Assembly: GCA_025529335.1 (NCBI GenBank)
Contig: JAMYHX010000039.1
Span: forward strand, 96,356-160,355
From: Rhizopus sp. PT2906
Lineage: Eukaryota > Mucoromycota > Mucoromycetes > Mucorales > Rhizopodaceae
Direction of reading: 5' to 3'
DNA: 64,000 bases
Numbering within the stretch: position 1 is the first letter of the stretch; each line of letters starts with the position of its first letter. This document shows positions 46,476 through 58,800 of the stretch, in pieces. The notes under the pieces are model-generated. The model made no database searches and was not told the DNA's origin. It was given only the letters and a program-made list of their open reading frames with translations. The translations under genes were made by a program, and so were the position numbers.

Positions 46476-47270
46476 TTACCTGATTTTTTCATTATACTTG
46501 GCAAGTAAGATACGAACGCTTTGATCTGCACTTTCTAACAACTCACAGCATAGAAGATCTTGGTTATCATGTGGAGTATCAAGTCTTTCTTGCTGAGCAA
46601 AAGGGACAGGAACACGAGGAGGAAAAGGCAGCTTGGTTACGCAGCTGACCAAAAAAATATGCTTACACATCTTTGTTTGATCAGGTTAGCTACAGTTCTT
46701 CAGAAAGCCTTCCTTGGTATCCATCTCATAGAAGAGGATGTTTTCAGTGAAGGATCTGCACTGGTAAACATTTTCTTTGAGCTGTTCAACCATGGAACAT
46801 GCAGCGTCGTAATCAATGTAGTATGCTGCTCTTCTCTTCTTTTTTTCGTTAGCTGTCAAGCGAAATCTACCAAAATCATGCGCAGCTTTGATTGTGTCCT
46901 TCCAATAATCTACTGCAGCCACTTGGGATAATCAGTAAGCTAGCCGATCAACACGAACAGAACGAGAGTGACCAAGGTAGAGCGTCTTCAATTGGTTATA
47001 ATATGATTCTATCAGATTGTTAATGTGGAGATCAGCATTCTATAAACAGACAGAAAAGTTTGATTTTAGTAAATTGGAACAATAAGTACTAATGATTACC
47101 TGTCTCCACGCTTTGGACCACAATTCCTTTCTTGGAAGCCACTGGGCGTTGAAGTACGTAAGAAATACCTTAATGTTTATGAACAAAAGAATGTTTGCTT
47201 ATTTTTCTGAGGCAACTATTGTGAGGCTTATAATTATCTTAATTCGCCGTTGTAGGCTCAAAAAGATAAA
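46476..47270 (-). pseudogene. Mutator-like (MULE) transposase C-terminal part with SWIM zinc finger
   Basis: Minus-strand frame from about 47200 reads IKVFLTYFNAQWLPRKELWSKAWRQ, splices by GTAATC...TATAG into NADLHINNLIESYYNQLKTLYL, GHSRSVRVDRLAY, a TGA (46934-46932), then LSQVAAVDYWKDTIKAAHDFGRFRL. The next part, KKRRAAYYIDYDAACSMVEQLKENVY, leads to NCS-stop-PDQTKMCKHIFLV. With one residue restored by comparison of pattern only, the last block has the spacing of a SWIM finger (CxCxnCxH), a hallmark of MULE transposases; the third position is now a TAA. Frames before and after that stop are identical. The N-terminal catalytic part is missing or unrecognised. Confidence 0.65.
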
Positions 47271-47414
47271 GGTCAAAACAGAGAAAAAGGTTGTCTGAGA
47301 TTAAGTATTCGTTTTATAGAAAAGGAATTCCATCAGAGAGTGTGTCACTATTGACGCCCTATTTCAGTTTTAAAGTTACTGATTTTATCAGTATTGTCAA
47401 TAGAATAAACAACA

Positions 47415-50400
47415 ATGGGTAAGTTATAGCCACCTTTGAATAAATTTGATCATTGTTATCCATCTTCCCTTTTCCTTTCTTTATTATAACTGATCTTCTG
47501 TATTCCTAATTGAGGCTATTACTACCCTCTCGGAACAAGCAATAAAAGAAAAATGCCAGTTCTTCATTTATCAAACCTTCGAGTCAAGATTAAAGCGAGA
47601 AATGACAAACCTATACAAAAAATACCCAAAAAAAAAAAAAAGAAAGTCCAACAGAAGTACTTTTAAAAGACTTGGAGGAAAGGGAAATAGCCAAAAATAG
47701 TTTGTTCAATGTTTACAAAGACGCATCAGACTTATGGAATCAAGCAAATGGTCTATTAGAAGGTAATGAAACAAAAATACTGAATTGTATAAACACTTAT
47801 GCCTTTTATTTCAGACGATAAAAGTCCAAGCACAATCATTACTCGCTTGCTCTGGTGTTTGCACAAAGCTGTACATTCCCGTGATGTTGCCATGGCGTCA
47901 GTATGTGAAAGAAAATAAGAAAAGAATGTATGATCAACTTTTTGTCGATCAAAAGCTTCAAACGCAAAAGAAGGAAGTAAACACAGAACAACAACAACAA
48001 CATACAAAATGTATAAAAATGGTCACCACGCCTCTTCAGGCTATTCTCAAAGATGATAGCAAAAGTGTATTAAATATTTTAAGAAAAGGACAGAGGATTG
48101 CATCTGATATCTTACTAGACATCTCTATCATCATGGAACTCATAATGGAAGATTATTTACAGAGGTAACACTATTGGGGTTATAGCAAAGGCGGGCCAAC
48201 GCCGACACGCTCTTATTTTATTTTAGTGGGGAAAATAAATTAGACATTAATCACATAATACCGAAGAAAGCGCAGAGAGAAGAAATTAATCTTATCCTAA
48301 GCGTCCCTAAGCCAGCATTAAAACAGGATTTATTATTACAGAAATCTAGACCAGTAAAGGGACAAAGAGAGTACGAATTCCTCTCACACTGACACTTGTC
48401 ATTTGTTTTCAGCCATTTCTTTGGTAAAGAATCAAGAACTTCTTCAAGCGAAGAAAGCATCTGGCTTGGTAAAGTGGAGCCACTGGATATAGTGCTCACA
48501 GAATGTCCACCACAGATGAGATCATTGATTGAACCTCTTTTGAAAACTTTTGCTACTAATATTGCAACGATATACTCGGGCGAACGAGTGTCTCACTTAC
48601 TAGAGAAGACTTTATTTGTCCTATTACGACTACATCTGGCTGCCACAAGGGAAAAAAATATTTTGACAAAAGACGCAGGTAATCAAACTGATTTCATTTA
48701 CTAAACATTCTCTAATGTACTTGTGATAGCTTTCATAATCTTAATGAAAAAGCTAAGAAAAAGCAAGTTAACCGTGCTTCTTATTCAAGGAAGATTATTA
48801 AGAAAAGACTGTGGCGACATCGAAAGCGTCTTCGCAAACTTCAAGCCAAGCAGAAGAGTGATGGCTCTATTAACGCCAAGAAAAGTACATCATCATGAAA
48901 CTTGAAGACCAACTTAGAGAATCCTGCCAGATCGAATGTGGTCCTGTTGGTGAATCATCTATACAGATGGATGCTCATCTTCCTACTGAAGAAAGGAATG
49001 CCACATCTGACGTTGCTAGTCCTATGCTTACTGGGGAAACTTCTGCTAGTGCTGCTAGCAATGATACAAGTGAAAACAAGCTGAAGAAAATCGCCAGATA
49101 TATCAAAAGTCTGCTTATGCGTCAGGACAGCATTCATGAAACAATTGATTCCTAATTCATCGAGCGTAACTTAGAGCATCTGGAATTGTCTAATTTGGAA
49201 GTATCTGCTGTATTGAATATCTATAATTTTTTCAAGCAATTGGTTCTGCCACGTGTAGGAGAAGTAGACGTGGACAAGCATGTACTAGTGAGTCTTCCTG
49301 TGGTAAAAGCCTGCAACGCCATCCTTTTTCGAACAGGTTACAGCAAGCTTTGCCGAGAAGTTGTACCAAGCACGAAATCATCCACTCTCCATGCTTTGCA
49401 GCTTAATACAGTTGGCTTGTATTATCTTTTTTTCTCAAAATTTGGATCATTCAGAGCACAGACACAGGACGGTAACTACATCAAAAATGAAACAATGGCA
49501 AAAGACAATAAGAACATCCTGTTTGCTACTATCTTTAAATTGAACAAGATCAGCAGTTGTGTAAAAGCCAGGATACAGAGTTTGACTATCGATTAGTCAT
49601 CATCAGTAGCCAAACTGCTCACCTTCAAGCAATTAGCTCAAGCCCATCTACAGCAACAATGACAACGGTAGGGACTAGAAGCAACAGGGGCAAAAGAAAG
49701 CGAGCTACTGATGATGAGAATGCTCTCGATGAAGCAATCAAAAAACAGAACAGTCTGATAAAAATGGAAAAAGAAAGTATATCCAAGCTGTTACTAGAAA
49801 TACGTAATATCGAAAAGACAGTCAATAATATCAATGTACAAATAAATAATAATCTTGACGATATTCTAAAAAAGAAAACCTTGGTAGAGGAAAGACAAGC
49901 ATTAAAGACAATTATGAAGCAAGAAAATCGATCTATACTTGATAAAAAGAAAAATAACATGGAGTGCAAAAACGAAAAAGTAAGGCTTTACGAGTCAATG
50001 TTCCCAAGTGAAGATACAGTTGACATGTATCAATGCTCAAAAACGACACACCTATCTGACTCCTTGGGTAACATGACTTTTTACTGTGTTGATCCTGGCG
50101 TCCGCACAGTGGCAACCTGTGTGCAAATGAACGCCAAAGATGCAAGTTCATACTTATCCCTTTCTCTTGGTCACCCGGATTTACTAAATTTTTTCAAGAC
50201 TGAAGAAGGAAAAGCAAGACTGCATCATTTGCTAAAGGCTTGTGAAACGACAGTTACAGCAAAAAGCATTTCGGCAAAATCGCGGGCTTCATACTATCGC
50301 TTCAAGTTACAGCAACGCAAGAGCAGCAATAGTAATATTGCTTCTATAGAGAACAAGCTTGCCCCAGATGGTAAACACAACAAAAGTAAGAAGTAGCAAG

Positions 50401-51009
50401 TATCTTGTGATCAAGAAGCATCAAATGTATAAAGAAATACGAGAAAAAATGCTAGAATTTTATTGTTATTCAAGTTGGACAAGACGGAAAAACAGAGGCC
50501 AAAGAAGATTTAAAGATAAGACATACAGCACCTCAGCCAGAAAAATAGTAAAGAATGCAGATACAGAAAAAAATGTTGCCTTCTACGATGACTCTGGCAG
50601 AGGGCATGACTTGTGGATAAAGGGATACGAGAAAAGAAGCACAAATACTTTGCAAAAGTCCCTTTCCAGTAGATCAACTGTCCTTTCAACTACTGAATAC
50701 CGATCGTCGAAAATCTGCTGTATCTATGACAAACCAGTTATTCATCCAGAGAAGAACAATGGAAAGGTCAATCTTGGTGCAGTCTTGTGTGTTAATCCTG
50801 ACTGCATTGGCCGTCAAAATTCATATGCTATAAAAAGCCGAGACACCAATACAGCAGTGAATATTCTTAAAATTGGATTGTACAGAATGATTACAAAAGA
50901 CGATCACCCTTCATTTTCACGAAAAATGAAGAAAGAAGATGCTTCAAAGAAATTGTTTCATAGTTCGACACAATTTGGAAAGTTGATGTCGGACCTTCTC
51001 TCAGTGTAG
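47415..51009 (+). pseudogene. Fanzor-type (TnpB-related) nuclease gene, degenerate
   Basis: About 3.6 kb that reads as one gene with introns plus several frame breaks. N-terminal pieces are helical and basic (47530-48700), joined by plausible introns (47761-47813, 48164-48225, 48376-48413, 48680-48728). A core follows: LPVVKACNAILFRTGYSKLCREV and STLHALQLNTVGLYYLF (49270-49430), ILFATIFKLNKIS, and, in a new frame, DTEFDYRLVIISSQTAHLQAI. Then FYCVDPGVRTVATC gives RuvC-I (50085-50125). After another frame shift near 50390, SSKICCIYDKPVIHP and CVNPDCIG form a zinc finger and SRDTNTAVNILKIGL carries the RuvC-III aspartate. The finger's CxxC is CxxY. An in-frame TAA at 49153-49155 and the frame shifts mark it as a pseudogene. 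Confidence 0.65.
47628..47641. repeat. A14 tract inside the Fanzor-like pseudogene
   Basis: Homopolymer within the lysine-rich N-terminal segment. The reading frame before it and the frame after it differ, so it is the likely site of an indel. Confidence 0.6.
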
Positions 51010-52000
51010 AGAATGGGTCTCGGATACCTTTTTGGGCATTTAGAGTTCTTCTCAGTCAATCGTTGCCCTTTACGCGTTTTCCAGTAACTATGCATATTAC
51101 TAATATCAACAACAATCTCGCCATTTGCACCATTCCTGAATATGACAATGTAGCTACTACTGTTCTTTTTTTGCTAACAAAGCAGAATATGAAGAGCGAT
51201 TCAGTAATATTGCCCAGAAAGCACGCTAACTGGGGCCATCTCCAAAGCTGGGACTGACGAGAAACCAATTCTTGGTCAATCTCTTGCTACCCTTTTGCGA
51301 TCCAACATTGAACGACGCTCATTCCTTCATCTGAAATGTACCGAATGAATAAGGACATTGCTAAAGATTTCAGCCGAATACTTAATAAACTTTATGCTCA
51401 CTCCTGTGGTATGTATCTGTGTTTGTTACGATACATTGAGAAAAACAACTCATTTATAGAATTATATTAGGATTCTTTAGAAGAAGCAAGGAGCGTGCTT
51501 AGCACTTTGATCCAGGAGTATATCGAAACAGTAAAAAAAACTCTTATTTTGAAAATGACAGCAATCGGCTCATGTTGCTCGATCATGTGTAGCCAGCAAT
51601 TGTCCGCTTGAACAAAGGCAAGATAAAGTGGCTAATGACGGCCCAGGAAGCTCCAGATCTGCCCCAACATTACTTCCCAACCTTTTCTCCTTCCATATTC
51701 GGTAAACAACACCATCCAATCATCGTATCTGATCCGCAACACTCGCGACTTTACCCACTCTCTTTTGGTGTTGAGGTCATAAGCAAGCATATTCAAGCTC
51801 TCCTTCGTTTGGTCAAGACGAAAGGATGTTCACTCAAAACTCGTGCAGTTGACCCCACTGTTGCCTTGTCCACCGATGATATCTTGGCTCAAGATTTGTG
51901 GTCTTGTCGACAAATATTTGCCACCCTTTACTGTTTCGTAATACTTAATCAAACTTTACTTTGCTAGTTCTCAGTACTTCTCGGCAATCATAACAACAGT
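51010..52000 (+). other. Relic-rich sequence downstream of the Fanzor-like pseudogene
   Basis: Short coding-like frames in changing registers: TLTGAISKAGTDEKPILGQSL (about 51220-51290), MYRMNKDIAKDFSRILNKLYAHSC (51330-51410, with a possible intron into DSLEEARSVLSTLIQEYIETVKK at 51473) and a 119-residue frame (51608-51967). None matches a known family by eye. Probably the rest of the host transposon or another decayed gene. Confidence 0.35.
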
Positions 52001-52270
52001 CTCTCTTTCTTCAAACTATAATTAAATTAAAGTTAAATACATTCACTTCATAAATAAATAAAGTCATATGAGCAAAGAAGAGGCTCTTTATTTCATATAG
52101 TCTTTAAAGACAAACTGAGTGGTTTTCTGAAAACAAATTGTACGAGAACAACGCTCCATGACAACAAAGTGAAGTACGAAGTATGCTTAGACAAAAGGTT
52201 ATAATGTTCTAGATCAAGAACTAAGAGAAAACCATGATATATCTCTTTGCTTTTAACAGCGGACTATTCG

Positions 52271-52444
52271 AAAAAAAAAAAAAAAAAAAAAAGGTCAACG
52301 TAATCTGATACGTTTAGGCAACCATATCTTGTAGGCTTGAAACCTGTGTTCGTTATGTTTGTATACAAAATAAAAAAAAGGTTGACACCTTTTGAAGCCT
52401 CCTTTCTGTTGCTTACAAAAAAAAAAAAAAAAAAAAAAAAAAAA
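52271..52444. repeat. Two long A tracts (A22 and A28) 125 bp apart
   Basis: A runs at 52271-52292 and 52417-52444 frame a short unique segment upstream of the kinase gene. They could be poly(A) traces of retroposition or simple homopolymer expansion. Confidence 0.7.
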
Positions 52445-52727
52445 GAAGGGTTTAAATGCAAGCTTACCATTTAAGAACATCTCTCTTTTTTTGTTGCATC
52501 ATGAAGCTTATGGAAATTTATAAAGGGAGAAAGTGCATTAATAAAGGGGGGTGAAGCAAAGACAGAAAGAGAAGACAAGTAGTGAGGTTCACAAACAATA
52601 AGCCACTATGAAATAACGGCCTTTGTAATTTTTATTACTTTGTATCTCATAAACTCGAATGCACGTTTTTTTTTTTTCTTTCTTTCTCTCTTTTTAATAT
52701 CCAGCACCTTCTCCTTTTAAAGATAAT

Positions 52728-54567
52728 ATGCAACAAGTGAATGGAGTACCTATTTATTCAGATGATCCAAACTCATATTTTGAAGGATTAAATACACAAC
52801 CAACATGGTTCAGTGCCCAAGGAGGGGTTTATAAATGTAGAGAGTTATCTACCAACAAAGAAGTAGCCATTAAAAAGTACCTTGTTGAAGAAGATAGTCA
52901 ATATGAAAATATGTTTGTTATGCCTAAAGAGCTTGTTGAAAATGAAATATATTCAATGACAAAGTGTGTCCATCCAAACATACTGGAACTATTAGCCGTC
53001 TATCTACACCAAGAATTTGTATATTTAATCATGCCTCTTTGTACCGGCGGTTCATTACAACAATACGTCTTTGAACATCATCTTACTGTTGGCCAACTTG
53101 TGTATATTATTCGTTCTGTAAGTATACTTTAACACTAAGGATCTCATATTGATGAACACTATAATAGATTGCATCTGGTCTAGCAAAACTACATGAATAC
53201 GGATATATACACCGAGATATAAAATGCGATAACATCTTTTTAAATCAACAAGACAACAGCATCGTTATTGGTAGTCATGGATACAAATTCACTCTCAATC
53301 TATTCTATTGCTCACCTTATTTTAATTTTAGGCGATTTTGGTGTAGTATCCATATCACCTGCAGCCGATTCAAGTATAGAAGAAGCGGGTGTAGTATTAT
53401 TTTGGTCACCTGAACTTGTGCAGCAAAAAATTGTCAATTATAAAATTGATATCTGGGCTTTGGGTATTGTGATACTAGAAGTATTAAATGGTGGTAAAGC
53501 ACCTTATGAAGACGAAGGCTTAGAAGAAGAAGAGGTAAACACCCTAAATAGGTCAACATACAAAAGCATTAAGACCATATATATATATATAGATCAAACA
53601 AAGGATCCTTCAAGTCCAAAGGCCGGTTTATCCCCCCAATTTACCCTCTCAGCTAGTCGACTTGCTTGATCACTGTCTGGACCCTGACCCACATACAAGA
53701 TACTCTGCTAATCAAATACTAGAACACCCATTCCTTTCCAGCTACGAACCCGAACTGCTCTTCCCAGCTACTCCACTTCAACAAGGCAAGAAACGAAAGC
53801 AGGCCCCATCAACACCTGCCAAATGTAGAATTCCAATTCGTGCATTTTCTGTTGATAAAACCCTTTCGGCCTCTGTACCTGTCCAAGAAAGGATTCTCAG
53901 TGTTCATCTCAAGAGACAGTCGTTATCTAATGCTAATCGTAGCCAAGGTTCAAGACTTCCTATGTTATGTGTCACGCCAATTATTGAAGAAAAGGTTAAA
54001 AAACCCAAAGAAAAGAAACCCACATCACCTGCATCAAAATCAAACAGTAATAGCAGCAATACCAGCAATACCAGCAATACTAATATTAATACTATACCAC
54101 CCAGAAAATCACCCCCTTCATCTAATAGAACTATACCATCCCCATCTGCTAAATCATCACCATCTGTTCCTAGAGCGATACCAATATCTGCATCCACTAC
54201 CAGACTCATGTCTTCTCCCAAATTACCATCTGTAGAAGTTAAAACGAACATCAGAAAACCAAAAATCAATGTCAACAGTACTTCATCTATACCCATTAAA
54301 GCATCTATTTATCGTAATAAAAAACCTGGAGAAAGCCGTACAGCTAGATTAATGATGGGTATCAGCACAGCGAGAAGACAATCTTACAAGACAAGAGAAT
54401 CAACGGCCGAAAGTAATTTGCCCACATTGGCTCATAAACAAAGAGTAGTAGATACAAAAGATAGATCATCATCACCCAGTAAAAAGCAACAGGCTATTGC
54501 TGCCAAGACAACCAGTAATAATAATAATAATAATTCACTAAAAGGGAAAGCTCTTCGTGTTCACTAA
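52728..54567 (+). CDS. Ste20-like protein kinase with atypical glycine and activation loops
   Basis: Four exons. Kinase domain: FSAQGGVYKCREL (glycine loop), VAIKKYL (ATP-binding Lys), ELVENEIYSM (helix C Glu), LIMPLCTGGSLQQYV (hinge), HRDIKCDNIFL (catalytic loop, formed by splicing), GDFGVVS (metal site, formed by splicing) and FWSPELVQQK in place of the APE motif. It ends at RYSANQILEHPFLSSY. The first glycine of GxGxxG is absent and the activation loop is short, GVVLFWSPE instead of GTPxWMAPE, so the usual loop threonine is missing. The C-terminal 240 residues are basic and rich in S, T and N, probably disordered. Substrate specificity motifs (KCDN) fit the Ste20/PAK group. The third intron ends in a TATATA run before its acceptor (53580-53592). 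Confidence 0.75.
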
Positions 54568-54633
54568 GCTATTCAATATTTATATTCACATATATTTTTA
54601 TTATTTTTAAATGTATCTCCAATAAAATCATAC

Positions 54634-55601
54634 TTATTTTAATTCATCTAACAATCCTAACGACACTTGACTATGATAAAGGCCCCACCAACATTGAAGT
54701 GGCTTGAAAACAAGCTCTCTTATGGTATATGGAGACGTACGAGGATGCCAGTCATCGGGGAACCGCTCATGTAACAAAATGGATTCAAGATGATCTACAC
54801 GTAACTGACCATCTCGGCCTATGACGTCCATCAACAAACTACATTCAACTCCGGAAGCAAACTTAAAAAAAAAAAAGAGATAAATCAACCGTTTCAAAGC
54901 TGTCACTCATTTCTTACCTGTGGGAATAAGCCATAAAAATAAGCGTCGTTATCTCTAACAGATTCCAACCATCTTAACCTTCTTGCGTCATATTGATTCT
55001 TTCGAGTAAAGATGCCTTCGTATTCTGTACCGGTGTTGTTAAATTTGGCCAGACGAACCATGCGTTCAACGTATTCAGGAACAGGAACAGTCGTATTAAA
55101 GGGAGGCATAGAAAGATCATGTCGACTCAGTGAGACATCGTGTTCGAGCAGGTTACTCAACGTCAACCTGTGCAAGTCAATGGAGGGTGCAGGCGTGAAC
55201 TGAGAGAGAAATGGTCGGTTTGGATTAGGTGGGTTATACGTAATGTATAAAAAGGCTAAAAAGGCGACTGAGCTTGATGGCTGAAGTCCTACGAGCATCA
55301 GTGCTTCATATAACTCCTTTGGTGTCATCTTACGCCCATCGCGGGGAAGGAATCCATGGTTAGCCAGTGTATTGAGCATAGGACATGGAGAACGTAAGTC
55401 TGTTTCTTTACGTTCATATGGATGTTTCTTCATTAACTCGTACCATTGCTCGGGAGATTTTAACATCTTGCTACGACCATCTACCTCAATCACCATGATA
55501 ATCATGATAGACATAGCCAAGATCGCACCAAGTAGGATGGAAATAATACCTGGCTTTTTGACACGTATCTTTGGCTGACTTGCTTCAGATTTGTTGTCCA
55601 T
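54634..55601 (-). CDS. Membrane-anchored heme-thiolate peroxygenase (chloroperoxidase family)
   Basis: Two exons joined at FPQ-FASGVEC, about 305 residues. An N-terminal membrane anchor (IISILLGAILAMSIMIIMVIEV) follows a short basic cytosolic tail. SPCPMLNTLANHGFLPRDGRK is the heme-thiolate motif with the proximal cysteine in PCP. LLEHDVSLSRHD is the EHD-type metal/acid-base motif of short unspecific peroxygenases, and a glutamate-containing helix follows. C-terminal WWGLYHSQVSLGLLDEL completes the fold. Members use hydrogen peroxide to oxygenate or halogenate organic substrates. Anchoring by an uncleaved N-terminal helix rather than secretion is inferred from the sequence. Confidence 0.8.
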
Positions 55602-55802
55602 CCTTTTTATTATAAAGAAAGAAGAAAAGAAGAAAAAAGAAAAAGAGAGAACAGATGACAGGGTGGCAATTTATATCATTTTTCTACAAAACTTTGATTG
55701 TTTATTTTCTATGTGTGCGTGTGTGTCACAAGCTTACACGAACATTCGGGCATATATATATTTTAATTTAACATATGAAAATGATGTACAGTTATGCAAC
55801 CT

Positions 55803-58800
55803 TCAACAAATGTCTTGTTTGGACCAACCACAGGTAGTCTTCAAATCCCTGTTCATGATGGTGAGAGGGAAATAATGATTCAGTGTTTTCACTGAAATCA
55901 CGACTGGAATATTATCAAAATCAACGCATCTCACTCGAACATAACTTTTATCTGGAATATCTTTCACTTCTCTAACAAAATCATCCAAATTATTCACCTT
56001 CTTTCCTTGAATATGTGTGATCCACATTGTTGATTGAAGGCCATACATGGAGGCAGGTGAACCATGAGAAATATTGGTTACGTAAATCTGCGAAGGTAGG
56101 GTCTTACTTTGTTGTAGTACAGCATAATGAGGCTCTACACGCATACACACATTTCATCAACTGTCATGTTAGATACACATCTTTTCAGTTCTTACCTTGC
56201 AATACAGCGCCTGACCAAAGCACAATTCGGCTGGTGCCATCACCAGACATAAGCCCTGTGTTTACCTTGATTGTCATTTCTTTCTTTTCTCTTAAAATGG
56301 TTAACTCTAGTTCATTGGCTTCATATTGTATGTCCAAGTCGTCCATATGTGTTACAACTTTTCCGTTAATAGCCAAAAGCACATCTAATTCCTTGAATAG
56401 TTTGGCACTTTCTGTGTTGGCCATTGTACTTCTAACCATAAAAAATTGAGGTGGTTTGTTCGGACTAGCCTCCTCTGCCTTCTCTATCCATTCTTCAGAT
56501 AACCCCCAGGCATAAAGACTGGACATGTGGGGTACCGTAAATTCTATGTTTAGTGTACGCAAGCTTAAGCTTTGTTCACCTTGACGTAGGCGCTTGAGGA
56601 TAGGTAAAATGATGGAGACATGAATGCCTAAAAAGTATTCTACATCTCTTCCATGACCATTATCTCCTAAAAAGTTCAACCATAGTCCTTGCACTCGTCC
56701 GTCTTCATCTGCTAATAAACCTCCAGGGCACTGTCCTGATAGACTTGACTCCAAAGTGAAGAGCTCTAAATTCGTTGCGCGATATTTAGGTATCTGTATA
56801 ACACGGTTAGCTCGGGCGACTGTCAGAAAAGGAAACTATTGACATACCGAACTAGGCGTAATCATGTCACAGCATATTTCCGTAACCATCGTGTTCACAA
56901 ATACTGGTCTGCGGTTATAACTTAATGCAACAAGGGTCGCCCTATCTCCCTGAGATAGTTTTTTATCACTTATGGGCGCACTCATGACGTTAGTGTCACC
57001 CAAAGCTTCTGGATCATATTGGATAATGCAGTAATTGTGCATGGGATGCAAAAACTATAGTTTACATCAGTATATAAACATCTTCTTTTGGCATACTAAC
57101 TTACGAGAACTTTGGCAGGGATGACAATGGAGTCAGCTACTGTCACTGTCACATCGCCCAAGGAATTTGGTATAATACCACAGCTGACCACAACGAGTCC
57201 CTGTTCCTTGTCAAGGATTATGCCAGACCCTTGTTTATGACTATAGGGAAACCCGTCAATTCGACAAGGTGTACGAAAGCTCACTTTCACCACACAACGA
57301 ATCAAGCTCTTGGCAGGACCAATGCTGCTATGAAGCTCTGTGATCCGTTTTGTCTTGGGCGCAGATGGAACGGGTGGTAAGTCATTCCCTAAATCTGTAT
57401 AGTCCCAAAGCCCTGTCTTGTCGTTGCGTACAGCTAATCTAAATGATCCCCAGTGCTTGTCTATGTAAATGATACTGCCAAGGATGGTGTGTACATCACC
57501 AATAGAATAGTAAACACAAGGAACACGAGAATAGTCAGGAATATTCTTCATGACTTGGATAAATGCATCGAGATTAGGCGTTTCTTTATCATCGATAGAT
57601 TTGATAATCCAACCATCGTCACCATCCAGGCGGAACACTATAATAGGGGCACTCAGTATGCATATAGCCATCTATTGTTTTACTTACTTCCAGCACAACT
57701 GGCAACAAAGACACCTTTACAAGGCACGTTGTAGTATGCAGCCAGTTGGTAAGAGAGTTCATGCAATACAGCCCCACCGATTTCAACGTAACGATCAGGT
57801 GTACTAATTTTTTTTAAATGACCTGCACATAGTGTATTCAACATGATACTTACATCTCATGAAGGTTGCATACAGAAATCTTGAACTCCATTGGCTCCCC
57901 ACCACGTTCGATACCAATGACAACTTCTTTACCAATATTCGAATCCAATATTTCTTCAAAGGGAACGAATTTTGTAATATATTTCCCATTTATAGTGATA
58001 AGTATATCCCCTTCTTCTAGCAAATTATCTGCTGGCCCTTCAGGCACTACAGAATGAACAATCAAGACACCAATTTCTTCAGGAAACGACACTCGAAGCT
58101 TTTTTTCTGTCTCTGCTCTCAGTCCTAGTTTTCTTGCCTCATCAAATGGACCATATCTATAAATGATATGAATCAGGAGACGCTTTTTGAATAGCTTTAC
58201 TTTTTGTTACCTGAATACAGTTTGAATGTCACCTCTAGGTACTTCTTTATCCCGTTGAATGTACTCGAGTGCGCGCTTAACTCTATCCAAAGGTAAGAAG
58301 AAATCTGTTGATGCTCTCTCAGCACCACCAGCCTGGAGTGCAACTGCGTTTCCTTCAATGTCAATGACCGGCGAACCTGAACTGCCTCCAGATGAACTAG
58401 CAGCTGCTTGACTAGTAAATATACATTAGCTTAAAATCGAAGACTTTTTAATTGTTTTTTTACTCACATGTAAAAAGTATTAAAGTCGTTATAAGTCAAA
58501 TCTCCATATTCTGGTGTATTACGATCCAAACGAGAAATAGAGCCTGCCAAAATACTCAACTTTTCACCTGCATCATTACTTGTTTGTATATGTCAGTACA
58601 AAAGATCTCTAGTAACGTAATGCATCTATTTTACCCAACAACACGAATATCCAAGCCGATCTTTGCCAAATCAGGTCGAAGCTCAACTTGTTGCACAGGC
58701 ATATATTTGATTTGCTTTGGGTCAAACCTTTTTTTTTTTACAATCAATATGATTTCCCCTCTTTTTACTGTTTTAAGCTTACTTTAAGAATCCAAAGTCA

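Noticed and set aside
49625..50151. Minus-strand frames across the Fanzor-like pseudogene
   Set aside because: Low-complexity shadows of the K/N-rich plus-strand frame.
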